NCBI RefSeq assembly: GCF_040958095.1
Contig: NC_091217.1
Location: 11,529,120-11,593,119 of the forward strand
Source of the DNA: Procambarus clarkii
Lineage: Eukaryota; Arthropoda; Malacostraca; Decapoda; Cambaridae
Length of the DNA: 64,000 nt
Direction: 5' to 3'
A program made the translations under genes and the position numbers. The notes below the pieces were generated by a model that saw nothing but the letters and a program-made list of their open reading frames with translations, was not told where the DNA came from and did no database searches. Within the stretch, counting starts at the first letter, position 1, and the number at the start of each line of letters is the position of its first letter. Of this stretch, positions 23,126 through 33,608 are shown piece after piece.

Positions 23126-25500
23126 AATGACGTAAGGCAAGGAAAATGAACAAACATACTGAACACAGCAACGCAAAAAATAAACAAGCGACATGAGCAA
23201 AGCATCAACTGTCGGAGTAAATTAAGGTAGGCTGTTTGGGAAAAGGAATCCGTGGTAATCTGAAAGCAGGGGGCATGTTAGTGCTGAAATGTAGAACGTA
23301 ATTAAGAGGAAGGGCAGGGCATGTCGCGAGATGTCTGCCAGTACAAAATAAGAAACCTTCCATATAAGCGTATAAAATCTAATTTACATTGTCTTAGGAA
23401 GGCAAAGAACGGGATATCATTACATATACGACGTTCCCGACGACGCTTCGACGCCGCCATCTGCTGGAGTGTACCGTGCCCCAGGCAACGTGGGGGCCAC
23501 CCCCCTGTCCAGGTCACCTGAATAGGGGCAAGTCATGGCACGTGATGTCTGCAGGTACAAAATAAGGGGATACAATCGGCGTGCATATATAACCATTTTT
23601 CATTAAGAGAACGGGGGTGAAGCATAACATAAATAGAACCAAATAAGTAACGTGAATAAACTGCAAGAGCCAAGCGTAAATACTGTAACCACTGAGGAAA
23701 CTAAACTGCAAAGCTAAGCATGAACTACTGTAACTACCGATGAAACTAGGCAAAAATGCAGGGCCAGGAGACGTGAAGCTAAAATAAGGGCCCGCGAATA
23801 CTGCAAATAGCACATCCTGTCTGACTTTACTTAATAATACTTAGGAACTCTGCAAATAGCACATCCTGGCTGACTTTACTTAATAATTTACTTAGTAACT
23901 CTGCAACTAGCACTGCCTGTCTGACTTTACTTAATAAATTACTTGGTAACTCTGCAAATAGCACATCCTGGCTGTCTTTACTTAATGACGTAAGGCAGGG
24001 TAAAAGTGGGCGAGCATACTGGACACAGCGACGCAAAAATAAACATGCGACATGAGCAACGCATCAACTGTCGGAGTAAATTTATTTATTTTATTTATTT
24101 AACGTAAGCTAAATAACGTAACGCTAAATGTAACAAATCGCCCTATAGTAAACAAACAAAATGTTTTTATAACAAACATAAAGGATGCACGACACAAGTG
24201 TAACCAAATGAGTAACAGGGATGAATAGTGGTGAATGGGACATTTTGCCCTATAATAAATAGAAACATACTTAATGACAACCATAAATGAAGCACAGCAC
24301 AAATGTTAGCAAATAAGTAAGATGTATTAAATTGTGGTAGGCTAAATGGAACAATCGCCCTAGAATAAATAAAACCAATTTTACATTAAGCAACGGAGGA
24401 AAGCATAACATAAATAACCATAGAAGTGACGTGAATAAACTGCAATAGCCAAGCATAAACTACTGTAACTACCTATGACTCTAGGCAAATTGCAGGGCCA
24501 GGAGACGTGAAGCTAAAATAAGGGCCCGCGAAACTGCAAATAGCACAGCCTGTCTGACTTTACTTAATAATTCTAGGAACTCTGCAAAACACATCCTGGC
24601 TGACTTTACTTAATAATTTCTTAGTAACTCTGCAACGAGCACTGCCTGGCTGACTTCACTTAATAATTTACTTAGTAATTCTGCAAATAGCACATCCTGG
24701 CTGACTTTACTTAATGAGGAAGGCAGGGTAACATAGGCAAGCATACTGAACACAGCAACGTACAAATAAACGTGCGACAAGCAACGCATCAACTGTCGGG
24801 GTAAATTAAGGAGGCTGGTTGGGAAAGAGAGCGAGGTAACCTGGAACAGGAGGCATGTTAGCGCTGAAATGTAGAACATAATTATGAAAAGGGCAGGCAT
24901 GTCACGTGGTATCTGCAAGTACAAAATAAGGGTATACAATCGGCGTGGAATATAGCCATGTTACATTAAGAGAACGGAGGAGATGCATAACATAAATATA
25001 ACCAAATAAGCGACGTGAATAAACTGCAAGGGCCCAGCGAAAGTACTGTAACTACTGAGGAAACTAGGCAAAATGCAGGGCCAGGGAACGTAAAGCAAAT
25101 TAAGGGCCCGCAAATACTGCAAATAGGACGTCCTGTCTGACTTTACTTAGTAAATTACTTATAACTCTGCAAATAGGACATCCTGGCGACTTTACTTAAT
25201 GACGTAAGACAAGGAAAAGTGAACAAGCAAACTGTGACACAGCGGACGCGAAGATTGAACGTACGACATGCACAAGGCTACGAATGCCTGAGTAAAATTA
25301 GGCTGGGGCAAAGTGAATCCGAGGTGATCTGAAAGCAGAGGCATGTCGGTGCTGAAATGTGGAACATAAATATGAATAAGGGCAAGGCATGTCGCGAGAA
25401 GTCTGCTAGTACAAGATAAGAAACCTTCCAAATTTTTTCTCACACCAAGTGTGAGAAAGACATAATTTACAGTGTCTTAAGGAGGCAAAGAATGGGGATC
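23126..25500. repeat. Higher-order repeat: spacer plus 51-bp blocks
   Basis: After each 51-bp block comes a related spacer: 'gacgtaaggca', 'aacatactga' and 'cgacatgagcaa', 'aactgtcgg', 'ggcatgtta', 'gctgaaatgtag', 'gggca.ggcatgtc'. Examples start at about 23125, 23985, 24715 and 25199, with different truncations. Together with the blocks this makes four irregular higher-order units of roughly 0.4-1.1 kb. No recognised gene lies inside. Confidence 0.8.
23455..23467 (-). promoter_or_regulatory. CTCF-like motif 1
   Basis: The minus strand reads CCAGCAGATGGCG, which fits the general animal CTCF core CCASYAGRKGGCR. The same motif with matching flanks lies at 25537-25549. Binding is inference only. 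Confidence 0.35.
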
Positions 25501-26082
25501 ATTAAATATACGACGTTCCCGACGACGCTTCGACGCCGCCATCTGCTGGAGGATACCGTGCCCCGGGCAACATGGGGGCCACCCCCCTGTCCAGGGCACG
25601 GCCCCTGGAACTGGACGCCGAGGACTTAACGAACATAACGAAGTCATCCTGGATTGCCGGCTTTAACGCCGAACCCAGGGCCTGTGGTGCGTACCCGTAG
25701 ACGTAAACCTGCCATCGTCGTCGAGCTGATCTCGGGTCCTTGCTCCAACGCCGGCGTCTCCCTCCGACGAAGAAGAACAACAGACGACACAGGCGAACGG
25801 GCAGGCAGACGAACGCTGAACTTACGACGTAGGAGGAATCCCTGCTACACCGGACGGGCAGGGCGCTTAAGACAAACACACCAGGCTACACCGGCCAGGC
25901 GGGAGCGCCTGGGAACCAACTTGCCGGCAACACCGGCCAGACGGAGGACATGTGGGAACGGTCCTGGCTACCCCCCAGGCAAGCAGGGCACGTGCCTGAG
26001 GGCCTGGACGGCGGAAAGCTTGAAATAACACACCGGGCAACACCGGCCAGACGTACGTCTGGGGACTACATGCCGGACTTAC
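25500..26082. other. GC-rich array, first part
   Basis: Begins with a module (25503-25600) that also occurs at 23423-23518 ('cgacgttcccgacgacgctt', 'gggggccacccccctgtcca'). ACACCGGCCAGACG-like phrases then recur from about 25880. The minus strand is open over 25502-25879 but the product is not recognisable. Confidence 0.55.
25537..25549 (-). promoter_or_regulatory. CTCF-like motif 2
   Basis: Identical 13-base motif to 23455-23467 (CCAGCAGATGGCG on the minus strand), inside the same conserved module. Confidence 0.35.
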
Positions 26083-26272
26083 ACCGGCCGACGGACGTCT
26101 GGGGACATCTTGATCGGCGCCACTCGGGGAAGACGTACCTGGGGACTCCGGGACACCGAAGGGCCTGGGGCTAACACCCCGGGCAACACGGCCGGGCGGG
26201 ACGTCAGAGGGCGACGTGCCTAGCAGAGAGCACACCACACACGGCAAGGACCCCGTGGCCTACCAACCACGC
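26083..26272 (+). repeat. GC-rich 190-bp direct repeat, copy 1
   Basis: From ACCGGCCGACGGACGTCTGG to 'cctaccaaccacgc'. It recurs at 26366-26554 with a few substitutions. The two are separated by about 93 bases of AT-rich palindromic DNA (26273-26365). Confidence 0.9.
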
Positions 26273-26365
26273 TACCAACCATACTGTATATTATACAGTA
26301 TACAGTTATATTATACTATTATACCATTGTAGTATTGTATTATATATTAATACATATTATATTAT

Positions 26366-26554
26366 ACCGGCCGACGGACGTCTGGGGACATCTTGATCGG
26401 CGCCACTCTGGGGAAGACTTACTTGGGGACTCCGGGACACCGGAGGGCCTGGGGCTAACACCCCGGGCAACACGGCCGGGCGAGACGTCCGAGGGCGACG
26501 TGCCTAACAAGAGCACACCACACACGGCAAGGACCCCGTGGCCTACCAACCACG
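26366..26554 (+). repeat. GC-rich 190-bp direct repeat, copy 2
   Basis: Second copy of 26083-26272. The period between copies is 283 bases. Confidence 0.9.
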
Positions 26555-27640
26555 CGCTGCCACACGGCATGCTCAGGGCCTAGACGAAAAGGGGGAGGGG
26601 GGGGGCGCACACAGGGCGGCCGTACGGGCGCAAGGCAGCCCGAGCCCCGACATGGGAAGCCGTGGCGCAAAGCCACGTGGATTAGCACCCAAAAGGGAAC
26701 AGGAAGGGCGGGACACAGCCCAACCGTGCGCGCCACGGAACGCCGTGCCACGTGGCAGCACGACCAGGCGTGTGCCCCGTAGCAGGCCCGGGCGGAGGGC
26801 CGGACCTGGCCACGAGTCGTCGCCAGGGGCAACGACTGTCCGCTCAGGGAGACCCGACCCCTGGGGACATCCCAGGGAAGCCGGCAGACCGGCAACAGGG
26901 AACACCCGAGGGAAACAGGAAGGACGCAGAAGCACGCCCTGCCGGCCAGGCACGTGACGGCCCGGCAAGGCATACATGGGCCCCAAGGCGGGGCCCGCCA
27001 TAGGGCCGCCCACGCCTGGCCACGTGCCGCCGCCGCCGAGAACATGCGCCCCGGGCGTAGGACCGAACCTGGCCACAATCCGTCGCCGACGGCGACACAT
27101 GTCCTCGGACAAGGCGAAACCTGGCCCCCTGGGACACCCAGGGAACCCGGCGGGCCGGCGGCAGGGAGCCCCGAAGGAAAGGCGGGAAGGACGCCGAGGC
27201 ACGCCCAGACACGTGGTCGATGGCGGCGAGGGAAAGGGCCCCAAGGCAGAGCACAAAGGGCGTAGGGCCCACCACGCCTGGCCACATGGCGACGCCGGCA
27301 AGGGCACGCCTGGCCGCCGACGGGGGGCCCCGGGCAGGGCGCGCGCCTAGGCACGCCGCGCTGCGGGGCCCCTTGGACACGGACGGGCACGGCTGGACGG
27401 GGCCCCACATGAGAGGAGACCAAACGCAGGCCACTAGGGACGCGGCCCGGGGCACGCCGACCCTAAGCCAGCCACGCGACCAGCACGGCACGGGGGCGCC
27501 CGGCACAGGCCCAAGGAGGGCGCCCCAGCTCTCCGGGAGCAACAGCAGAGAGCCCAAAGGACTAACTAAGGCGGCACACACGTACCGCGAGGGGATGGCG
27601 CTAGGCACACGCCGCACTGGGGGAGGACCTGACTAGAATT
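26555..27640. repeat. Degenerate GC-rich array, period about 220-260 bp
   Basis: CCTGGCCAC recurs near 26806, 27066 and 27282, each followed by a CGTCGCC- or GACGCCGGC-type phrase, and (in the first two) GGGACA.CCCAGGGAA.CCGGC about 70 bases later. Frames of 240-320 codons are open on the minus strand and shorter ones on the plus strand, with Pro/Arg/Ala-rich content and no recognised domain. I treat them as products of composition. Confidence 0.65.
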
Positions 27641-27966
27641 GGACAGAAAACCTCACCTTGGGTTTAAAAGTGTAGGGCAGGAGGGCCCTGCCGGAACAGT
27701 CTGGGGTGTCGAGGGCCCCAGGATGTCCGTGAGAGAGAGGTCAGGTACCGAGGCAGCTGGCGTGTTGTCCATCTCGTGCGAAGTCGGGCGGCCGGGGAGT
27801 GGTTGCGAGGGCAGCGGCGAGGGCAGGCGGAGTGAGGCGGAGCCCTATTGTGCGCCCGTATTTATACGACCCCAAACTGCCCGCGCAACGCCGCGGGACG
27901 CGCTGCGCAATTGTTTCTTTCTCCCCCGCCAGAAACATCCCCGCTTGTGATGCAAGCAGTGACCAT
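27641..27966 (-). promoter_or_regulatory. Possible minus-strand core promoter
   Basis: On the minus strand TATAAATA (27866-27859) is followed about 33 bases later by TCACT (27835-27831), which resembles an arthropod initiator at the normal distance. It would drive transcription leftwards into the GC-rich array and the 51-bp repeats. The pattern is only a match to consensus. The right edge of this segment is the junction with X copy 2. Confidence 0.28.
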
Positions 27967-29098
27967 TTCTTTCCGATATCCCATGCTTACAGATACCCCA
28001 TTTATAATATCGGCAGATTGTGGGTCCTTGTTTTGTTTGTCTCAAAATCCCTGGCGCCAATATCGCGCCCGGTGCGCCGACCCCAACGTCGCATCCGGCC
28101 CCGCCGCCAACGTCGCATCCGGCCCCGCCGCCAACGTCGCATCCGGCCCTGCCGCCAACGTCGCATCCGGCCCCGACGCGCTGAGATGTAAATCCAATTC
28201 TGGTTCTGCCTGGGTGTCCTTGTCAATTTGTTTGAAAACATTGGAGATTTCCGTGCAGGCTGTTATAGAGTGTAACGCTTATATGAGAGATTAAAAGAGT
28301 GTAACAATTATATGCTGTGCTTACTATATTAACCTGCAATGTATAGTTTAGTTCATTTATTATGTACCCCATACCCATCTTGTGGGCGGTAGTGGAAAGG
28401 GTTACAGAGGCACATAATGGGCTCAGGGACTGAACCCCACAGTGCATTTAGCTAAGTAAGTTACAATCTTGATGAGCTAGTTACAAAATTCAATATAAGT
28501 CGTCACATCAACAATGGGTTCGAAATCGACCACAAGTACACTTTCTAAATTAAGCAACTGACATAAGTGGACGCTGCTGAAGATGATGTTGCTGAAGATT
28601 AAGTCACCCAAAAGGTGGCACGGGCATGAATAGCCCCTAAGTGGTGGCCATTTTAAGCCATTACCAGTATCAAGAGCTGATACTGGAGATCTGTGGAGGT
28701 GCGAATGCACCCTGCATGACGGGAAATGTCTCCCTTGTGAATGTGTTAAGATGAAGATGAAGCCACCCAAAAGGTGGCACGGGCATGAATAGCTCGTAAG
28801 TAGTGGCCCTTTTGAGCCATCACCAGTATCAATAGATGATACTGGAGATTTGTGGAGGTGCGACTGCACCCAGCGTAACGGGAGATATCTCCCACACATG
28901 TGGAGACCTAGTGTCACAATTTATATGTTTGTCCTGCACACCGCCCCCCATCCAGTGGGCAGTGGTGGATAGATTACAATCACTTAATAATTACTACCTA
29001 CAGTTTGCAAACCGGGGATATTTGGCTAAATTTTCTGGTAGCAGATCATTTTGAATGAAATATTTACACATTGCTGGAACATTGGTTATAGAATTGTC
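27967..29098 (+). repeat. Direct repeat block X, copy 2
   Basis: Second copy of 21283-22414. Here the LINE B part runs on without interruption into its RNase H-downstream region (29099-29278), which shows that the right edge of X is native to this copy. Confidence 0.95.
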
Positions 29099-29278
29099 TC
29101 TAAATTCACATATCTTTTTGCACTCCATCACATAGTGACGGAGGGTGTGCGAATAATTTAATTGACACAGTTTACATTTGGTCAGGTCTACATCGGCAGA
29201 TAATGAGAATTCCCAGAGATACTTGTAACCGAGTTTAAGCCGAGCAGTAGTAACATCTAGAAGTCTGCTACCTGCAAT
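28345..29278 (-). mobile_element. LINE B 3' end
   Basis: Minus strand. The 3' tail carries the 159-bp module, then (29099-29278) the C-terminal coding region equivalent to residues about 450-520 of the copy at 36775-38235 (ARLRLGYKYLWEF, CKLCQ.NYSHTLRHYVMEC). Broken at 29278 by another tail. Confidence 0.85.
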
Positions 29279-29447
29279 GTTAAATGGGGTTCTTGTAATG
29301 TTATTTGTCTATTTGTAATCACTGAATTGGTGCGCCCCTTGAGGGACTTAAAGTAGAGGAGGGTAGAAATAGCCTAAGCTACTCTATCCCTTTGAGATGT
29401 ATTTCTTTCTTATCTCAATAAACATACTTGAACTTGAACTTTACGAA
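29279..29447 (+). mobile_element. Unassigned LINE 3' tail
   Basis: Ends in 'tctcaataaacatacttgaa' followed by CTTGAA repeats, a plus-strand polyadenylation-like and short tandem 3' end. Only about 150 bases long, and the family is unknown. Confidence 0.5.
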
Positions 29448-29632
29448 ACGGCGTTACTCGTGCTTTTTTATTTTTTACGGATATCAGGAAAAGTACATAT
29501 ACAGACAAATACAAATATTTATTCAGGTAAAGTACATACATACAAGGTAAGATACAAAAGTTGATGGATTTATAGATAGAGCTAGTACATGCAATGCCTA
29601 AAGCCACTATTACGCAAAGCGTTTCGGGCAGG

Positions 29633-30053
29633 GTTTTTTTTTTTTTTAGTTTAGTTCATTTATTATGCACCCCATACCTATCTTGTGGGCGGTAGTGGAA
29701 AGGGTTACAGAGGCGCATAATGGGCTCAGGGACTGAACCCCACAATTCATTTAGCTAAGCAAGTTACAATCTTGATGAGCTAGTTACAAAATTCAATATA
29801 AGTCGTCACATCAACAATGGGTTCGAGATCGACCTCAAGTACAGGTTCTAAATTAAGCAACTGACATATGTGGAGAGCTAGTGTCAAAATTTATATGTTT
29901 GTCCTGCACACCGCCCCCCATCCAGTGGGCAGCGGTGGATAGGTTACAATCACTCAGTTACTACCTACAGTTAGCAAACTGGGGATATTTGGCTAAAATT
30001 TCTGGTAGCAGATCATTTTGAATGAAATATTTGCACATCGCTGGAACATTGGT
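29633..30053 (-). mobile_element. LINE B tail inserted in LINE A
   Basis: A 5'-truncated LINE B 3' end. The host LINE A sequence 'cgggcagg' / 'cggcaggaaaaac' is split, with GGCAGG on both sides as the probable target duplication. A T-run of about 15 lies at the 3' junction. Confidence 0.8.
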
Positions 30054-30229
30054 TATCGGCAGGAAAAACACTAAGACTAAAACTTAATAATAATTGAGAT
30101 TAAAGTATAAATTGTGTTGAGAAAAAAATAAGAAAAAAAATGGAAAAAAGGGGGGGGGGGAACATGGCAGAAAAAAAAGCAAAAATACAATTTGGTCAAC
30201 AAACAGCATTGTTTAAAATAAAAGACACG

Positions 30230-30671
30230 TTAGTTAGTTTAGTTCATTTATTATGCACCCCATACCCATACCCATCTTGTGGGCGGTAGTGGAAAGGGTT
30301 ACAGAGGCACATAATGGGCTCAGGGATTGAACCCCACAATTCATTTAGCTAAGCAAGTTACAATCTTGATGAGCTAGTTACAAAATTCAATATAAGTCAT
30401 CACATCAACAATGGGTTCGAGATCGACCTCAAGTACAGGTTCTAAATTAAGCAACTGACATATGTGGAGAGCTAGTGTCAAAATTTATATGTTTGTCCTG
30501 CACACCGCCCCTCATCCAGTGGGCAGCGGTGGATAGGTTACAATCACTTAGTTACTACCTACAGTTAGCAAACTGGGGATATTTGGCTAAAATTTCTGGT
30601 AGCAGATCATTTTGAATGAAATATTGACACATCGCTGGAACATTGGTTATAGAATTGTCTCTAAATTCACG
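30230..30671 (-). mobile_element. LINE B tail with 11-bp TSD
   Basis: Flanked by perfect TAAAAGACACG at 30219-30229 and 30672-30682. The 442-bp insert is the 3' end of LINE B with a TTAGTTAG-type end at the 3' side. Insertion is into the 3' untranslated region of LINE A. Confidence 0.92.
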
Positions 30672-32146
30672 TAAAAGACACGGGTTGACATTTTGAGGGT
30701 GAGGTAGGTTACATTGAGTTAATTAGGTAGTACTTAGTTTTTATCTTAAACTGTTTGGGAGAGGTACAGTCTTTAACATAATTGGGAAGGTCATTCCACA
30801 TTCGAGGTCTCTTGATTTGTAAAGCATTTCTAGTTTGACTAAGTCGTACTCTTGGAATACCAAATAGGTATTTGTTTCTGGTGTGGTGCTCATGGGATCT
30901 GTTACAACCTTCTAGGAAGCTTTTAATGTCAGGATTGACATTACAGTTCAGCGTTTTATATATATATAATACACATGAGAGGATGTGCAGGGACTTAATA
31001 TCTAACATATTCAGAGATTTGAGTAAGGGTACCGAGTGATGTCTGGGGCAAGAGTAAGATATTGTCCTAATAGCAGCTTTGTGTTGAGTAATTAGAGGAC
31101 GTAAATGATTTTGTGTAGTAGAACCCCAAGCACAAATACCATAGTTGAGATAAGGATGGATAAGTGAATAATAGAGCGTCACCAGGGCAGGGCGAGGTAC
31201 ATAATATCTGCTCTTAGAAAGAATGCCAACAGTTTTTGAAACTTTTTTTGATATATTTAGAATGTGTCCCTGGAAATTCAGCTTGCGGTCAATGAGAACG
31301 CCAAGGAATTTGCCATCTATTTTGTTACAAATTTGGGTATTGTTAATCCTGAGATTTATTTGATTTGAGGATTTATTGCTAAACAAAATATAGAAAGTTT
31401 TGTCAATATTGAGGGTGAGTTTGTTGGCAGTTAGCCAGTGATGGACTTTATTTAGCTCAGTATTCACTGTGACGTTTAGAGCAAGGGGGTCAGGACTAGG
31501 AGTAAATGAAGGTGATGTCGTCAGCAAATAGAATTGGTTTGAGATGTTGTTAGGCATTTGGAAGGTCATTAATGTAGATGAGAAAGAGGAGAGGACCAAG
31601 TATGCTGCCCTGGGGAACACCAATGTTGATGGGTAGGGTGGGAGAAATTGAATTATTCACAGAAACATACTGGAGCCTGTCAGTAAGGTAAGACTTAATG
31701 TACTGCAGGGAGTGACCTCTGACTCCATAATGTTGTAATTTAAGAAGAAGGTTTTGGTGGTTAACAGTGTCAAAAGCCTTACGCAGGTCTACAAATAACC
31801 CAACAGGGAACTCATTTTTATCAAGAGCTGTATATGTATCAAGTTAATCAAACTAATAAGTGCATCGATAGTGCTTTTTTGGGGTCTGAAGCCATATTGA
31901 CAAGAGCTAAGTATATTGAGTTTGGCTAGATAAGAGTAAAGCTGCTTATAGATTAGTTTTTCAAATATTTTTGACAAGTTTGGCAGAATTGATATAGGTC
32001 TGAAGTTGTTAACATCAGTGGGATTACCATATTTGTGGACAGGGGTTACTCTCGCTTTTTTAGAATATCTGGAAAGGTTTGAAGTTCAAGTGACTTGTTG
32101 AAGAGCAATGCAATGGCAGGAGCTAAAAATCTGGAGACTTTTTTGT

Positions 32147-32149
<3 letters not shown>

Positions 32150-32180
<31 letters not shown>

Positions 32181-32446
32181 AGATATATACAAGAGTTGTT
32201 ACATTCTTGTACAGCCACTAGTACGCGTAGCGTTTCGGGCAAGTCCTTAATCCTACGGTCCCTGGAATACGATCCCCTGCCGCGAAGAATCGTTTTTTTC
32301 ATCCAAGTACACATTTTACTGTTGTGTTAAACAGAGGCTACAGTTAAGGAATTGCGCCCAGTAAATCCTCCCCGGCCAGGATACGAACCCATGACATAGC
32401 GCTCGCGGAACGCCAGGCGAGTGTCTTACCACTACACCACGGAGAC
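32150..32446 (-). mobile_element. SINE-1 (tRNA-headed) in LINE A
   Basis: Reads on the minus strand GTCTCCGTGGTGTAGTGGTA (A-box-like), then GGGTTCGTATCC (B box), a roughly 200-base body, the 3' core CCCGAAACGCTACGCGTACT and a poly-A of about 30. Flanked on the right by TATATATTC repeats. Confidence 0.9.
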
Positions 32447-33608
32447 TGTAATATATATTCTACTCTGTATATATTCTACTCTATATATTCTGTAATATAT
32501 ATATATTATAAATAAGAGTTGGTATCTCCTCAAGGGCACTAGACTTGGTTTTAGGGGAAAGGATTGTGTCAGTAACATCAGTGGAATTAGTAGGCATTAG
32601 GTACAGAGACTGTGGATAGTTACCTGTAAGATAGTCCTGAATATTAGTACTGGAAGATGGAATATCATTTGCCAGGGATGACCCAATGGAAGAGAAGAAC
32701 CTATTGAACTCAAGAGCAGTGTCAGAGGCTGAAAGCAGACCATCATTATTTGACAGGAGTATTGGTTTGTTATTTGTAATCTTCTTTGATCCCAATATTT
32801 GAGAAATTGTGCTCCATGTTTTCTTAATATTGCCCTTTGTGGGGGTAAATTTTTCTTCGTAGTATTTAATTTTGGCTCTCCTAATTATTTTAGATAGCAA
32901 TGATGAGTAATTCTTTGAAAATTCTTTGGAGACGGTTCCTAACCTATACTTCTTCTCAAGGTCATGTTTTTTATTAATGGATTTAAGTATCCCCTTTGTA
33001 AGCCAAGGATTGTTTAGCCTTTTAGTTGTGACTTGTTTCGTTAGCATAGGATAGTGGGTGTTATAAAGGCTGAGAGTTTTTTGAAGAAATGATTGCACTG
33101 TTAGGTTGATGTCCCCTATGTTCCCTAATTCGGATCCCCAGTTGATATTAGCAGCAGCAGCTATAAAATTGCCTATAGCAGTTTCATTTTGCAGCCTAAA
33201 GCTTATCTCCCTTGTCTCTAGAGGTGGTTTGTTAATGTTGGTTAGGAGAAATGTGGGGTCAATGAAATGTGGAAAAATGTCTGTAGTGCTATCGATGATT
33301 ATCCCTGAGGTAAGTGGAGAGGTTATGTTGGTCCAGATGTGATCAAGAGCCGTGGCAGTACTGTCAGTGATTCTAGTAGGTCTAGTGATTACGGGTATGA
33401 GGAAGCAGGAATTCATACAGTTGAGGAAACTAGCAGCAGGAGAGTTATCAGGCTCGCAGAGGTCAACGTAAAAGTCACCAGAAATAATTAAATGGTTTTT
33501 GTTCAGTCGGTTCTCTAGTATAAGATTTCTAAGGTTTGAGTTAAATTCAGTCACATCAGTGTTAGGAATCAGTGTCACATTAGGTTAGTGCCGAGGGTGC
33601 CGGGTCTA

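Larger units (their letters stand above)
29465..33578 (-). mobile_element. LINE A (CR1/L2-like), minus copy with three insertions
   Basis: On the minus strand the endonuclease part starts at 33578 (NTDVTEFNSNLRNLILENRL, SGDFYVDLCEP, TRPTRITDSTATALDHIWTN) and runs to about 32500. The RT part and C-terminus lie between 32147 and 30709 (SKIFEKLIYKQL, CQYGFRPQKSTIDAL, YYSLIHPYLNYGICAWGST, IKRPRMWNDLPNYVKDC). The 3' untranslated part with the CGAAACGCTTTGCGT core ends near 29465. SINE-1 (32150-32446) and two LINE B tails (29633-30053, 30230-30671) interrupt it. Frameshifts occur near 31525-31625 and 31780-31850, and the 5' end is missing. Its head faces the + copy at 33609. Confidence 0.9.

Noticed and set aside
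22727-25200. CRISPR-like array
   Set aside because: The 51-bp units are contiguous with no unique spacers, and the genome is eukaryotic.
26455-27636. Long overlapping open frames (up to 322 codons) in the GC-rich array
   Set aside because: Several frames on both strands are open at once, the content is Pro/Arg/Ala-rich, no domain is visible and the DNA is tandemly repeated. Composition explains them.
21283-29098. X blocks as long terminal repeats of one element
   Set aside because: X is a mosaic of LINE F, a minisatellite and a LINE B tail, with native context continuing at opposite ends of the two copies, so it is not a terminal repeat.
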